This document shows, piece by piece, positions 1-7,368 of a stretch of 38,508 nucleotides of DNA (positions within the stretch are counted from its first letter, which is position 1; every line of letters starts with the position of its first letter). Source of the stretch: Actinomycetota bacterium (GTDB taxonomy: Bacteria; Actinomycetota; Actinomycetes; Nanopelagicales; Nanopelagicaceae); assembly GCA_016870715.1 (NCBI GenBank), contig VGAL01000010.1, positions 1 through 38,508 of the forward strand, read 5' to 3'. The notes below the pieces were generated by a model, which searched no databases, was not told the origin of the DNA, and saw nothing but the letters and a program-made list of their open reading frames with translations. The position numbers and the translations under genes were made by a program.

Positions 1-1
1 A

Positions 2-31
2 CCAGGGGTTCTTGCCTCGCTCCGAAGTTAA
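2..31 (+). CDS. Possible C-terminal tail of an upstream gene (FtsK?)
   Basis: A reading frame open from the window edge ends with TAA at 29-31 and reads PGVLASLRS. Actinobacterial FtsK/SpoIIIE translocases commonly precede this RodZ-like/rimO/pgsA cluster and can end in a similar short tail. The fragment is far too short to identify by sequence, so the assignment rests on gene order alone. Other frames here also lack stops for a few dozen bases, so even the frame is uncertain. Confidence 0.3.
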   Translation, partial: PGVLASLRS

Positions 32-78
32 TTTTCGCAGGACTTGTCCACCGCACATTGCTGGACTTACCCTTATCT

Positions 79-95
79 CCCTGATTCCCCCAGGG
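79..95 (+). promoter_or_regulatory. Small hairpin touching the RBS of the RodZ-like gene
   Basis: CCCTG (79-83) and CAGGG (91-95) form a 5-bp inverted repeat. Its 3' arm overlaps the start of the Shine-Dalgarno stretch AGGGAGGTGAG that precedes the ATG at 105. It could modulate translation initiation or be the remnant of a terminator for the upstream gene. There is no T-run. The stem is short, so the functional claim is weak. Confidence 0.25.
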
Positions 96-104
96 AGGTG
101 AGAT

Positions 105-860
105 ATGTCAGATAGGCCAGATAGGTCGATTGGCTCAGATCTATTATCCGCTCGTAACGCGGCTGGACTCTCACTGGAGCAAGTTGCTGAAAAGACCAAG
201 CTACGTTCGAGTTTGGTAGCAGCGCTTGAGCGGAATGACTTCTCACTGTGTGGTGGCGATGTGTACACCCGTGGCCATATCCGCGTTCTCGCTAATCTTT
301 ACCGAATTGATAGCACCTATCTCTTAGAGAAATTTGATAAAGAGTTTGGCGTTGCAGAGACGGCCCTCGATGATTTGGCTCAAGCAACCTCCCAAAATCT
401 CGATCGACGTATCACCGTCAGTTGGAAATCGCTCTCAGGTGTTGCAGCGGTCGGGCTCTTGGCAGCCGTTGTTGTGAGTAATCAATTAACGAGTACTCCA
501 GAAAATATTACGGCGCCGCAGTCCAATTCGGAGCGGGCGAGTACTAGCGCCTCTCCTAATCAATCAGAATCCTTTCCTGCAGTTGCTTCAGCCGATGAAC
601 CAGTCATAGTCCGTCTGACAGTGGTAAAGAGTTATTCCTGGATATCAGTAACTGCAGCAGATGGAAGTTCGCTTTTTACTGGTCAAATTGAAAAGGGCGA
701 GGTCCGTGAATTCACTGATCCTCAAGTACTTCGTCTTGTTATCGGAAATGCGGGTGCGGTCTCCATCAATGTAAATGGAGTTGATCGGGGAATTGCCGGT
801 GACATTGGTGAGGTCGTGCGCTTAGAGTTCACGCCAGATGCCGAGAATTCTCAAGGTTAG
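105..860 (+). CDS. RodZ-like membrane-anchored helix-turn-helix protein
   Basis: The 251-residue protein has an N-terminal Cro/C1-type helix-turn-helix (HTH_25 type, about residues 11-70). It then has one hydrophobic membrane segment (about 110-127), a Ser/Asn/Pro-rich linker and a C-terminal beta-rich domain (about 165-245) of the DUF4115/RodZ C-terminal kind. This is the RodZ layout, in which a cytoplasmic HTH links to a periplasm-facing domain. In rod-shaped bacteria RodZ connects MreB to the wall machinery. In actinobacteria the homologue sits next to rimO and pgsA, and its job is less clear. A strong Shine-Dalgarno (GGGAGGTGAG) precedes ATG 105. The stop is 15 nt before rimO, so the genes are probably co-transcribed. 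A function in cell shape is inferred from the family only. Confidence 0.85.
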   Translation: MSDRPDRSIGSDLLSARNAAGLSLEQVAEKTKLRSSLVAALERNDFSLCGGDVYTRGHIRVLANLYRIDSTYLLEKFDKEFGVAETALDDLAQATSQNLDRRITVSWKSLSGVAAVGLLAAVVVSNQLTSTPENITAPQSNSERASTSASPNQSESFPAVASADEPVIVRLTVVKSYSWISVTAADGSSLFTGQIEKGEVREFTDPQVLRLVIGNAGAVSINVNGVDRGIAGDIGEVVRLEFTPDAENSQG

Positions 861-875
861 TAGTACTTTTATCGT

Positions 876-2261
876 ATGAAAAAAGTTGCGCTCGTTACTT
901 TGGGCTGCGCGCGTAACGAAGTCGACTCTGAAGAGGTGGCCGGTCGCCTAGCGGCAGATGGCTGGGAACTTGTTACCGATTCCGCGCAAGCAGATATTGC
1001 GGTAGTAAATACCTGCACTTTCGTTGAAAGTGCGAAGAAAGATTCCATCGATGCGCTTTTGGAGGCAGATTCTCTCCGCAAAAGCGGGATCAAGAAGGTT
1101 GTAGCCATTGGGTGCATGGCAGAGCGGTATGGGAAGGAACTAGCGGCTTCGCTTCCTGAGGCAGATGCGGTACTTGGCTTCGATCAGTACGAGGCTATTT
1201 CGGCCAGGCTCCAAACGATCCTCTCCGGTGGCCATGTCGAGGCGCATCATCCTCAAGATCGCCGGACTTTGTTACCGATTGCACCAGCAGAGCGACAGGT
1301 GCTCCGAAATAAATCGGGAGTGGGCGAACGGACGTTACGGAAACGTCTTGAGAAATCACCTGTTGCCCCATTGAAGATCGCCTCGGGTTGCGACCGACGA
1401 TGTTCATTCTGTGCTATTCCCTATTTTCGTGGTGCTTTTATCTCCCGACCTGCTGATGAGATTTACTCAGAGGCGCTCTGGCTAGCAAATGAGGGAGTGT
1501 CAGAACTTTTCTTGGTGAGTGAAAATACCACTTCATACGGTAAAGATTTGGGTGATCTGCAAGCGCTCGAGAAGTTACTTCCAGAGCTTGCACAAATAGA
1601 TGGTGTCGAGCGAATTCGGACCTCATACTTACAACCAGCAGAGATGCGGCCATCCCTCATCGACGCGATTGTCAGCACTGAAAAAGTCGCTCCTTACTTT
1701 GATCTCTCCTTTCAACATGCAAGTGCATCGACTTTGCGGAGCATGCGTCGCTTTGGAGATAAAGATAAATTTCTTGAGTTGATTGGCTCGATTCGAGCGA
1801 AATCTCCCCATGCTGGAATTCGCTCCAATTTCATCGTGGGTTTTCCTGGGGAGAGTGAAGTCGATTTCCAGACCTTATTAGATTTCCTCGCACTTGCTCG
1901 ATTAGATGCGATTGGCATCTTCGGCTATAGCGATGAAGAGGGGACCGAAGCCCAGAAACTTGATGGCCAATTGAGCGCACAGGAGATTCAAGAGCGGGTG
2001 GATGTGTGCGCGGCCCTTGCCGACCAAATGATCAGTGAACGCGCAGCGGCGCGCGTTGGCGAAGAGGTGCTCATTCTCATAGAAGATGCGGACGAGTTGG
2101 AGGGGCGAGCCGCTCATCAAGGTCCTGAGGTCGATGGCAGTACGCGGATTGTCAAAGGTGAGTCTGACGTCATGATCGGAGAAAAAGTAACGGTAGGAAG
2201 TTATATTCGTGGCGAAGTCATCGGATCGGATGGAGCTGATTTACTTGCCCGAACCATTTAA
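876..2261 (+). CDS. rimO: Ribosomal protein uS12 methylthiotransferase RimO
   Basis: The 461-residue protein is a radical-SAM methylthiotransferase that adds a methylthio group to the conserved aspartate of ribosomal protein S12. The N-terminal MTTase domain has the three cysteines expected for the auxiliary iron-sulfur cluster: C11 (TLGCARN), C47 (NTCTF) and C80 (IGCMAE). The radical-SAM motif CxxxCxxC follows at C172, C176 and C179 (GCDRRCSFC). A C-terminal TRAM-like segment (about 395-461) completes the usual length. The start [11 protein letters not shown] matches family N-termini. It differs from the MiaB in this window by the [10 protein letters not shown] and RIRTSYLQP-type RimO motifs. 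It sits between the RodZ-like gene and pgsA, the usual actinobacterial order. Confidence 0.95.
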   Translation: MKKVALVTLGCARNEVDSEEVAGRLAADGWELVTDSAQADIAVVNTCTFVESAKKDSIDALLEADSLRKSGIKKVVAIGCMAERYGKELAASLPEADAVLGFDQYEAISARLQTILSGGHVEAHHPQDRRTLLPIAPAERQVLRNKSGVGERTLRKRLEKSPVAPLKIASGCDRRCSFCAIPYFRGAFISRPADEIYSEALWLANEGVSELFLVSENTTSYGKDLGDLQALEKLLPELAQIDGVERIRTSYLQPAEMRPSLIDAIVSTEKVAPYFDLSFQHASASTLRSMRRFGDKDKFLELIGSIRAKSPHAGIRSNFIVGFPGESEVDFQTLLDFLALARLDAIGIFGYSDEEGTEAQKLDGQLSAQEIQERVDVCAALADQMISERAAARVGEEVLILIEDADELEGRAAHQGPEVDGSTRIVKGESDVMIGEKVTVGSYIRGEVIGSDGADLLARTI

Positions 2262-2265
2262 ATCA

Positions 2266-2829
2266 ATGCTTAACCTTCCCAACGCACTTACCATCATTCG
2301 GATCGCACTTATTCCACTCTGCTTTACCGCCTTAATGTATAAATCTGGCAATGACCCGCAATGGCGCATCATTGCTTGGTGGGGCTTCTTTATTGTGGGC
2401 ATGACCGACATACTCGATGGGAGATTAGCTAGATCGCGAAAGCAGATTACTGAATTGGGCAAATTCCTCGATCCAGTGGCAGATAAATTGCTGGTTGGCT
2501 CGGCGCTTGTGGGACTCTCGCTTTTGGGTGAGTTGCCATGGTGGATCACGGCAGTAATTCTTGGTCGAGAATTAGCGGTAACAGCGCTCAGAATTTTTGT
2601 CGTGCGATTGGGAGGGCGCATCATTCCAGCAAGTCGTGGCGGGAAATTGAAAACGCTTACTCAAGGTTTTGCCACCGGTTTTTATGTGTTGCCGTTAATT
2701 GCCTCGCTCCATACCGCACGCGATATCTTTATGTATGTAGCGATTGGAATTACCGTCTTTACTGGTTTGGAGTATTTCGTAAAAGCGCTAACTGCTCCCA
2801 AATCTGATTCGCAGAGTAGTTCTAGGTAG
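2266..2829 (+). CDS. pgsA: CDP-diacylglycerol-glycerol-3-phosphate 3-phosphatidyltransferase
   Basis: This integral membrane enzyme of 187 residues belongs to the CDP-alcohol phosphatidyltransferase family. It makes phosphatidylglycerophosphate, the first committed step to phosphatidylglycerol and cardiolipin. The signature D-x2-D-G-x2-A-R-x8-G-x3-D-x3-D is visible in DILDGRLARS followed by GKFLDPVADK. About four to five hydrophobic helices follow. I chose ATG 2266 (MLNLPNALTIIRI), which matches family N-termini and lies 4 nt after the rimO stop. An upstream in-frame start at 2209 would overlap rimO by 53 nt and add an atypical leader. The C-terminal tail is serine-rich (SDSQSSSR). Confidence 0.93.
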   Translation: MLNLPNALTIIRIALIPLCFTALMYKSGNDPQWRIIAWWGFFIVGMTDILDGRLARSRKQITELGKFLDPVADKLLVGSALVGLSLLGELPWWITAVILGRELAVTALRIFVVRLGGRIIPASRGGKLKTLTQGFATGFYVLPLIASLHTARDIFMYVAIGITVFTGLEYFVKALTAPKSDSQSSSR

Positions 2830-2837
2830 GTCGAGGA

Positions 2838-3320
2838 ATGAGCGAAATCACGGAAGCCACTGTCTCTGAGATCATTAAATTGTTGCGAACATCGAATCAC
2901 ACTCTCGCAGTCGCAGAATCGATAACGGGTGGAATGCTTGGCGGAGCGATTACATCAGTCGCCGGCTCGTCCGATGTTTTTATCGGTGGGATCGTGGCGT
3001 ACAACGTGCGGATAAAAAGTGAATTACTTGCCGTTGCTCCTGAATTGATTTCTGCGCATGGCGTAGTAAGTCGGGAAGTCGCAATTGCAATGGCAGCGGG
3101 AGTCCAACGGAGGCTCGGAAGCGATTGGGCCATTGCTACAACTGGAGTCGCCGGCCCTGGTCCCAGTAGCGGGGTAGCAGCTGGCACCGTCTGGATCGCA
3201 ATTGCCGGCCCGGAGGGTGCGACAGCAGAGCCACTGGTGCTTCCTGGCGATCGCGAAGCGGTTCGAATGGCCGCGATTGACCGCGCACTTGGAGCTTTTA
3301 CCCGTATCCTTAGAGGGTGA
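2838..3320 (+). CDS. pncC: CinA C-terminal-domain protein (PncC-type nicotinamide-nucleotide amidase)
   Basis: The 160-residue protein is a stand-alone CinA C-terminal domain, which deamidates nicotinamide mononucleotide to nicotinate mononucleotide in NAD recycling. Family signatures are AESITGGMLGGAIT near residue 27, GGIVAYNVRIKS, and ATTGVAGPGPSSG near residue 100. The N-terminal MoCF-like domain of full-length CinA is absent, which is the common actinobacterial form. It starts 8 nt after pgsA, and its stop overlaps the GTG of clgR by 3 nt (GTGA). The cinA-clgR-recA order is a classic arrangement in actinobacteria. Enzyme activity is inferred from the family. Confidence 0.9.
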   Translation: MSEITEATVSEIIKLLRTSNHTLAVAESITGGMLGGAITSVAGSSDVFIGGIVAYNVRIKSELLAVAPELISAHGVVSREVAIAMAAGVQRRLGSDWAIATTGVAGPGPSSGVAAGTVWIAIAGPEGATAEPLVLPGDREAVRMAAIDRALGAFTRILRG

Positions 3321-3661
3321 GCCAGCCATCTCTTCTCCGCGACCATATCGGCGCTGCGCTTCGTCGTGCGCGTATCGAACAAGGGCAGACGCTACGCCAA
3401 CTCTCTCGACGCTCGAGCGTATCCCTCGGCTATTTAAGCGAGATTGAGCGCGGACAGAAGGAAGCCTCCTCCGAATTGCTTGCCTCGATTTGCGGTGCGC
3501 TAGCGCTCTCCATCCCTAACCTTCTCCTTGAGGTTTCGCGTTCGATGCATCGACAACTCATCGAGAATCATGGTGGGCTTGCCGCTCGTCCAACTCTTGC
3601 AATCGTTGCGCTCGACAACACGAGAGCGCAAGATGCCGTCAATATCGAGGACGCAGCCTAA
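3317..3661 (+). CDS. clgR: ClgR-family XRE transcriptional regulator
   Basis: The 114-residue protein has one XRE helix-turn-helix (about residues 8-68). It contains LRRARIEQGQTLRQLSRRS and SLGYLSEIERGQKEASSELL, which closely follow actinobacterial ClgR/PopR. In Corynebacterium, Streptomyces and Mycobacterium, ClgR activates clpP/clpC protease genes and some stress and DNA-repair genes. It starts at GTG 3317, inside the GTGA overlap with pncC. The next gene (TetR) probably starts 29 nt before the clgR stop, implying translational coupling. The C-terminal tail after residue 80 is variable. Regulation by Clp-mediated turnover is known for some homologues but cannot be read from this sequence. 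Confidence 0.88.
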   Translation: MSQPSLLRDHIGAALRRARIEQGQTLRQLSRRSSVSLGYLSEIERGQKEASSELLASICGALALSIPNLLLEVSRSMHRQLIENHGGLAARPTLAIVALDNTRAQDAVNIEDAA

Positions 3662-4178
3662 GAGCGTCAATACTGTGCTCGTGCAGAGCAACAGAACTCG
3701 TACCGCCCTACTCGATGGAGCACGCTTAGTACTCTCCGAAGTGGGCGTACGTGAGGCAAATATGATCACCATCGCTGATCGCTCTCGAGTTGCTCGAGCG
3801 ACTTTATATAACCATTTCCGCGATAAAGAAGAGATTCTCCATGCGCTCCTTGACTCTGAAATTGCGCGGATGAGTGAATTAGCAAAGAGCGCATCAAATC
3901 GAAGTGAAGTTCTCTTCCTCTTATCTCGAGACATTTTTGATAATGGAGTTTTGCGAAAGGTCGCTGAATTAGAGCCCCATCTGATTGCACGAATGGTCAC
4001 AATCTCGGAGAGTGAGAAGTGGGGCCAAGTCAGAGAGACTTTGCAATCGGTTCTCTACTGCTCACGTGAGAGTGGCGAGTTGGTGTTGCGATGGTTGCTT
4101 TCACAATTCTTTTCGCCCGTCCCTGAGAGCGCGCGCCGCGGCGCGGTAGAGAAGGTCGAAGCAAGCCTCTCGCTATGA
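3633..4178 (+). CDS. TetR-family transcriptional regulator
   Basis: About 181 residues. The DNA-binding domain is TetR_N-like: RTALLDGARLVLSEVGVREA, then TIADRSRVARATLYNHFRDKEEIL, the recognition-helix signature (about residues 20-75). The ligand-binding half resembles no specific subgroup that I recognise. The start is uncertain. ATG 3633 (MPSISRTQ) has a weak purine-rich stretch upstream and overlaps clgR by 29 nt. An ATG at 3528 would overlap it by 134 nt, and a GTG near 3676 is also possible. Its stop overlaps the ATG of the downstream secreted hydrolase (ATGA, 4175-4178), so the two are probably translationally coupled. It may therefore regulate its own operon; this is inference. Confidence 0.8.
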   Translation: MPSISRTQPKSVNTVLVQSNRTRTALLDGARLVLSEVGVREANMITIADRSRVARATLYNHFRDKEEILHALLDSEIARMSELAKSASNRSEVLFLLSRDIFDNGVLRKVAELEPHLIARMVTISESEKWGQVRETLQSVLYCSRESGELVLRWLLSQFFSPVPESARRGAVEKVEASLSL

Positions 4179-5629
4179 AGACTCTGGGAAAGTTCCTTTT
4201 CTTTCCGCTCTTGCTCGCACTAGCCACACCGTTACCAACGTTCGCGCAAAGTTCCGAGCGCGTCATCTTTGCTTCTCGCAATATCTATCTTGGCGCCGAC
4301 GTGGGAGTGGCGATGGCCAAACTCCCTAACTTTCCCGCAGCTGCTCAATTTATGTGGGATCAAGTCCGTGATACTGATTTCTCGCAACGAGCGCCCTTAC
4401 TTGCGCAAGAGTTGATTGCCACTGGCGCCCAGGTAATTGGCATTCAAGAGGCCACCATCTGGCGCTGTCGCGCCGGAGTTTTTTCGGAGGAAGTTGTGGT
4501 CTATGACTTCCTCGCTCAACTGGTTCGAGAACTCAATGCACGGGGAGGAAAGTTTTCAGTTGCGCAAGTTGGAGATAAAGAGGCGGTCAATCCTGGTTTT
4601 GAGATTGCACCCATTCCTTATCTGACGATGGTGAGAGATGCGAAAACCTTTCAGCCCTTATTTAGTAAGGATCGGGTTGCCTGCGGTTTCACGATTAGCG
4701 ACGCGCTCCTTGTTCGTGATGATGTGGAAATCATCGACGTTGGCACTTCGGAGTATTCAGCTAAGTATTCGATCATCCCTACTTTGATGACGATCTATCG
4801 CGGATATACCTGGGCTGATTTACGGATAGGTATGAGCACCTTTCGGGCAATTACTACACACCTGGAGTCGCTCTGGGATAGCAATGAAATCCCAAACGCT
4901 GCAGAACAAGCAACGGAACTCATCAAAGATCTTCAAGAGGCAAAGATGCCCGTGGTGGTTATGGGAGATTTCAATAGCGATCCACGTGATCCGCGCCCAT
5001 CAGATGCAGTGTCAATCAATCCTGGAGCGCAACCCTCGGCAAGTGAGAGGTGTGTGGCGCAAGTGAATATGCCAACACCTGCGAATGCAATCGATACCTG
5101 CAACGCTTATTGGAAGATGGTTCGAGCAGGATTCACGGAAATCTCCTCTGACGTGATGGATCCAAAAAACTTTACCTGGGGAGCAGATGCCCTTCTTGCC
5201 GGTCCTGCACCTGATCGCCTTAAGGCAAGTATTGATATGGGAGGAGATGGAATTTTCACCGACCGCTTGGATTACATCTTTGTGAAGAATGGAGAGAGCG
5301 CCTTTAATGGAGCACTTATCGGTAATCAATGGCCAGAAGGTTTAGATACCTGGCGCTGTTCAAGCGATGCACAAATAGCGCTCTCGCAAAGTGGCGCTAA
5401 TGGATTGGGAAAACGATTGCCGACATCGCGTGAGGGAAGGTGCCTACCTTCAGATCATGCGGGGGTCGCTGGCGCTGCAGAGCTACCTGCCAACGATGGT
5501 CGTGACCTGGCGCTACCGGAGCGGACGCGCTCGCCGTTGACCTTCTGGTCGGTGGTGGGTGGGCTTGCCCTGCTTGCTCTCCTCGCTCTCACCTGGCGGG
5601 TGCTCCGTCGGATCCGGCGTGTCGAGTAA
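4175..5629 (+). CDS. Secreted, membrane-anchored endonuclease/exonuclease/phosphatase-family hydrolase
   Basis: The 484-residue protein has a signal peptide (about residues 1-25, cleavage near TFAQS). The EEP catalytic fold follows: N36 (SRNIYLG), Q91-E92 (IGIQEATIW), GDFNSDP near 264, DRLDYIF near 365 and SDHAG near 425. These match the metal-binding and catalytic Asn, Glu, Asp/Asn and Asp-His of DNase I-like phosphoesterases. The C-terminus has a transmembrane helix (WSVVGGLALLALLALTW) followed by Arg-rich residues, so the enzyme should face outward and be tethered to the membrane. The substrate (DNA, nucleotides, lipid or sugar phosphate) cannot be told. It follows tetR with a 4-nt overlap and precedes the SOS box of recA. 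The family is clear; the substrate is unknown. Confidence 0.83.
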   Translation: MKTLGKFLFFPLLLALATPLPTFAQSSERVIFASRNIYLGADVGVAMAKLPNFPAAAQFMWDQVRDTDFSQRAPLLAQELIATGAQVIGIQEATIWRCRAGVFSEEVVVYDFLAQLVRELNARGGKFSVAQVGDKEAVNPGFEIAPIPYLTMVRDAKTFQPLFSKDRVACGFTISDALLVRDDVEIIDVGTSEYSAKYSIIPTLMTIYRGYTWADLRIGMSTFRAITTHLESLWDSNEIPNAAEQATELIKDLQEAKMPVVVMGDFNSDPRDPRPSDAVSINPGAQPSASERCVAQVNMPTPANAIDTCNAYWKMVRAGFTEISSDVMDPKNFTWGADALLAGPAPDRLKASIDMGGDGIFTDRLDYIFVKNGESAFNGALIGNQWPEGLDTWRCSSDAQIALSQSGANGLGKRLPTSREGRCLPSDHAGVAGAAELPANDGRDLALPERTRSPLTFWSVVGGLALLALLALTWRVLRRIRRVE

Positions 5630-5644
5630 GGGGTGAATAGCATT

Positions 5645-5658
5645 CGAACATCTGTTCG
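5645..5658. promoter_or_regulatory. SOS box (LexA operator) upstream of recA
   Basis: CGAAC-ATCT-GTTCG is a perfect palindromic match to the actinobacterial/Gram-positive LexA operator CGAAC-N4-GTTCG. It lies about 108 nt upstream of the chosen recA start. A LexA gene is present in this window, at 19035-19748. DNA-damage induction of recA-recX is expected from established SOS biology. The long leader suggests the transcription start is just downstream of the box, for example with a -10 near TAGACT at 5661. Confidence 0.9.
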
Positions 5659-5766
5659 GATAGACTATCCCCAGTGGCTAATTCTGTAAGGCTCAATGTC
5701 GGTGGTAATCCGTACCTTCGGGAGTGAGACAGATCGATAGAGATTGATATGAAAGGTAGGCGCGAA

Positions 5767-6876
5767 ATGGCACGAGAGGCACGTGAAAGCAAGGAGAGCA
5801 GCGAGAAGGCTGGAGACTCCAAGGCAAAGGCCGAGAAGGCAAAGGCGCTAGATACGGCGCTCGCTCAGATTGAACGCCAATATGGCAAGGGCTCCGTCAT
5901 GCGGATGGGTGAACGTCGCGCCGAGATTACCGAAGTCATCCCGACTGGCTCCATTGCACTTGATATCGCGCTGGGTATCGGTGGACTCCCTCGTGGACGG
6001 GTCGTAGAGATCTACGGTCCAGAGTCAAGCGGTAAGACAACTGTGGCTCTTCATGCAATTGCCAATGTCCAACGTGCAGGCGGTATCGCAGCCTTTATCG
6101 ATGCAGAGCATGCTCTTGATCCCGAGTATGCAAAGAAGCTTGGCGTCGACATCGATGCCCTTCTTGTCTCTCAACCAGATACTGGCGAACAAGCTCTTGA
6201 AATCATGGATATGTTAATTCGCTCAGGCGCTATCGATATCGTCGTTATCGATTCAGTTGCCGCTCTTGTTCCGCGTGCGGAAATCGAGGGTGAGATGGGT
6301 GATTCACATGTTGGTCTTCAAGCTCGATTGATGTCGCAAGCTCTCCGAAAAATCACTGGCGCCCTTCACAGCTCCAACACCACAGCGATCTTCATTAATC
6401 AGCTCCGCGAAAAGATTGGCGTCTTCTTTGGTTCACCAGAGACGACCACGGGCGGTAAAGCGCTCAAGTTCTATGCATCTATCCGTCTTGATGTCCGTCG
6501 CATCGAGACTCTTAAAGATGGACAAGAGGCGGTTGGTAACCGTACTCGCGTCAAGATCGTCAAGAACAAGATGGCGCCACCATTTAAGCAAGCAGAGTTC
6601 GACATCATCTACGGTGTGGGAATCTCGCGCGAAGGTTCACTCATTGACCTCGGTGTAGAAACCGGAATCGTCAAGAAGAGCGGCGCTTGGATTACCTACG
6701 AAGGCGATCAACTCGGACAAGGCAAAGAGAATGCTCGCGCCTTCCTTCGCGACAATCCTGACCTAGCCGATGAGATTGAGAGGAAGATTCGCGCTCAATT
6801 CACGATCGGTCAGATTGATCCTGCTCTTGCGGCAGCGGTTGAAGAGGCTGTTTCAAACGCAGATATCGACTTCTAA
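5767..6876 (+). CDS. recA: Recombinase RecA
   Basis: The 369-residue protein is the DNA-strand-exchange ATPase and co-protease for LexA. The Walker A motif GPESSGKTT lies near residues 83-91. Other RecA signatures are [39 protein letters not shown] and the loop-2 region with [28 protein letters not shown]. The start ATG 5767 ([11 protein letters not shown]) is preceded by AAAGGTAGG with 6-nt spacing. An ATG 18 nt upstream (5749) has a poorer ribosome site. The N-terminal extension is rich in Lys, Ala and Glu with short repeats (KAKAEKAKA) and is probably disordered. recX follows 12 nt after the stop, and an SOS box lies upstream. Confidence 0.98.
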   Translation: MAREARESKESSEKAGDSKAKAEKAKALDTALAQIERQYGKGSVMRMGERRAEITEVIPTGSIALDIALGIGGLPRGRVVEIYGPESSGKTTVALHAIANVQRAGGIAAFIDAEHALDPEYAKKLGVDIDALLVSQPDTGEQALEIMDMLIRSGAIDIVVIDSVAALVPRAEIEGEMGDSHVGLQARLMSQALRKITGALHSSNTTAIFINQLREKIGVFFGSPETTTGGKALKFYASIRLDVRRIETLKDGQEAVGNRTRVKIVKNKMAPPFKQAEFDIIYGVGISREGSLIDLGVETGIVKKSGAWITYEGDQLGQGKENARAFLRDNPDLADEIERKIRAQFTIGQIDPALAAAVEEAVSNADIDF

Positions 6877-6888
6877 TCCTCGTTACCT

Positions 6889-7368
6889 ATGGATTACGAG
6901 CCTGACCCCTACTCGGTCGCGACAAAGATCGCTGTTGATGCGCTCTCACGTCGCGCTCGGAGTAGGGGAGAGCTTGCAGAAATTTTGGCAAAGCGCGGAA
7001 CCCCTGAGGATGTTGCCGAGCGCCTAATTGATCGATTGGTTACCCAAAAGTTAGTTGATGATCACGCATTTGCGCAGGAGTGGTCTCGGTTGCGCCATCG
7101 GAGCAAAGGGCTATCACGTCGAGTGCTCGCGCAAGAACTTCGGAAGAAATCAATTGCTCCTGAAGTGATTGACGAGGTGCTCGGTGAGATTTCTCGTGAC
7201 GATGAGATCATTGCGGCACGGAATCTCGTTGCCAAGAAATTGCGGAGCCTGAACTGTTTCGATAGCGAAGTTCAATACCGTCGACTTCATTCTTTGCTCG
7301 CTCGCAAAGGGTATTCCTCAAACATCATCAGTGAGGCGATTCGCCTTGAGTTGGCTATCGCTTCTTAA
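6889..7368 (+). CDS. recX: RecA regulator RecX
   Basis: The 159-residue protein is made of three helical RecX repeats. It includes ALSRRARSRGELAEILAKRG, VAERLIDRLVTQKLVDDHAFAQEW and RRVLAQELRKKSIAPEVIDEVL, the normal family signatures. RecX binds RecA filaments and limits their activity. It starts at ATG 6889, 12 nt after recA, and is presumably SOS-induced with it. Its last 14 nt overlap the 3' end of the convergent secreted-protein gene (7355-9217), so the two transcripts meet tail to tail. Confidence 0.93.
   Translation: MDYEPDPYSVATKIAVDALSRRARSRGELAEILAKRGTPEDVAERLIDRLVTQKLVDDHAFAQEWSRLRHRSKGLSRRVLAQELRKKSIAPEVIDEVLGEISRDDEIIAARNLVAKKLRSLNCFDSEVQYRRLHSLLARKGYSSNIISEAIRLELAIAS

Noticed and set aside
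2209-2265. Extended N-terminus of pgsA
   Set aside because: It overlaps rimO by 53 nt and adds residues not seen in PgsA; ATG 2266 fits better.
2897-3382. Minus-strand frame opposite pncC
   Set aside because: Antisense of a well-supported gene, without its own ribosome site or family features.
3500-4000. Minus-strand frame opposite tetR
   Set aside because: The + strand encodes an obvious TetR HTH; this frame is its shadow.
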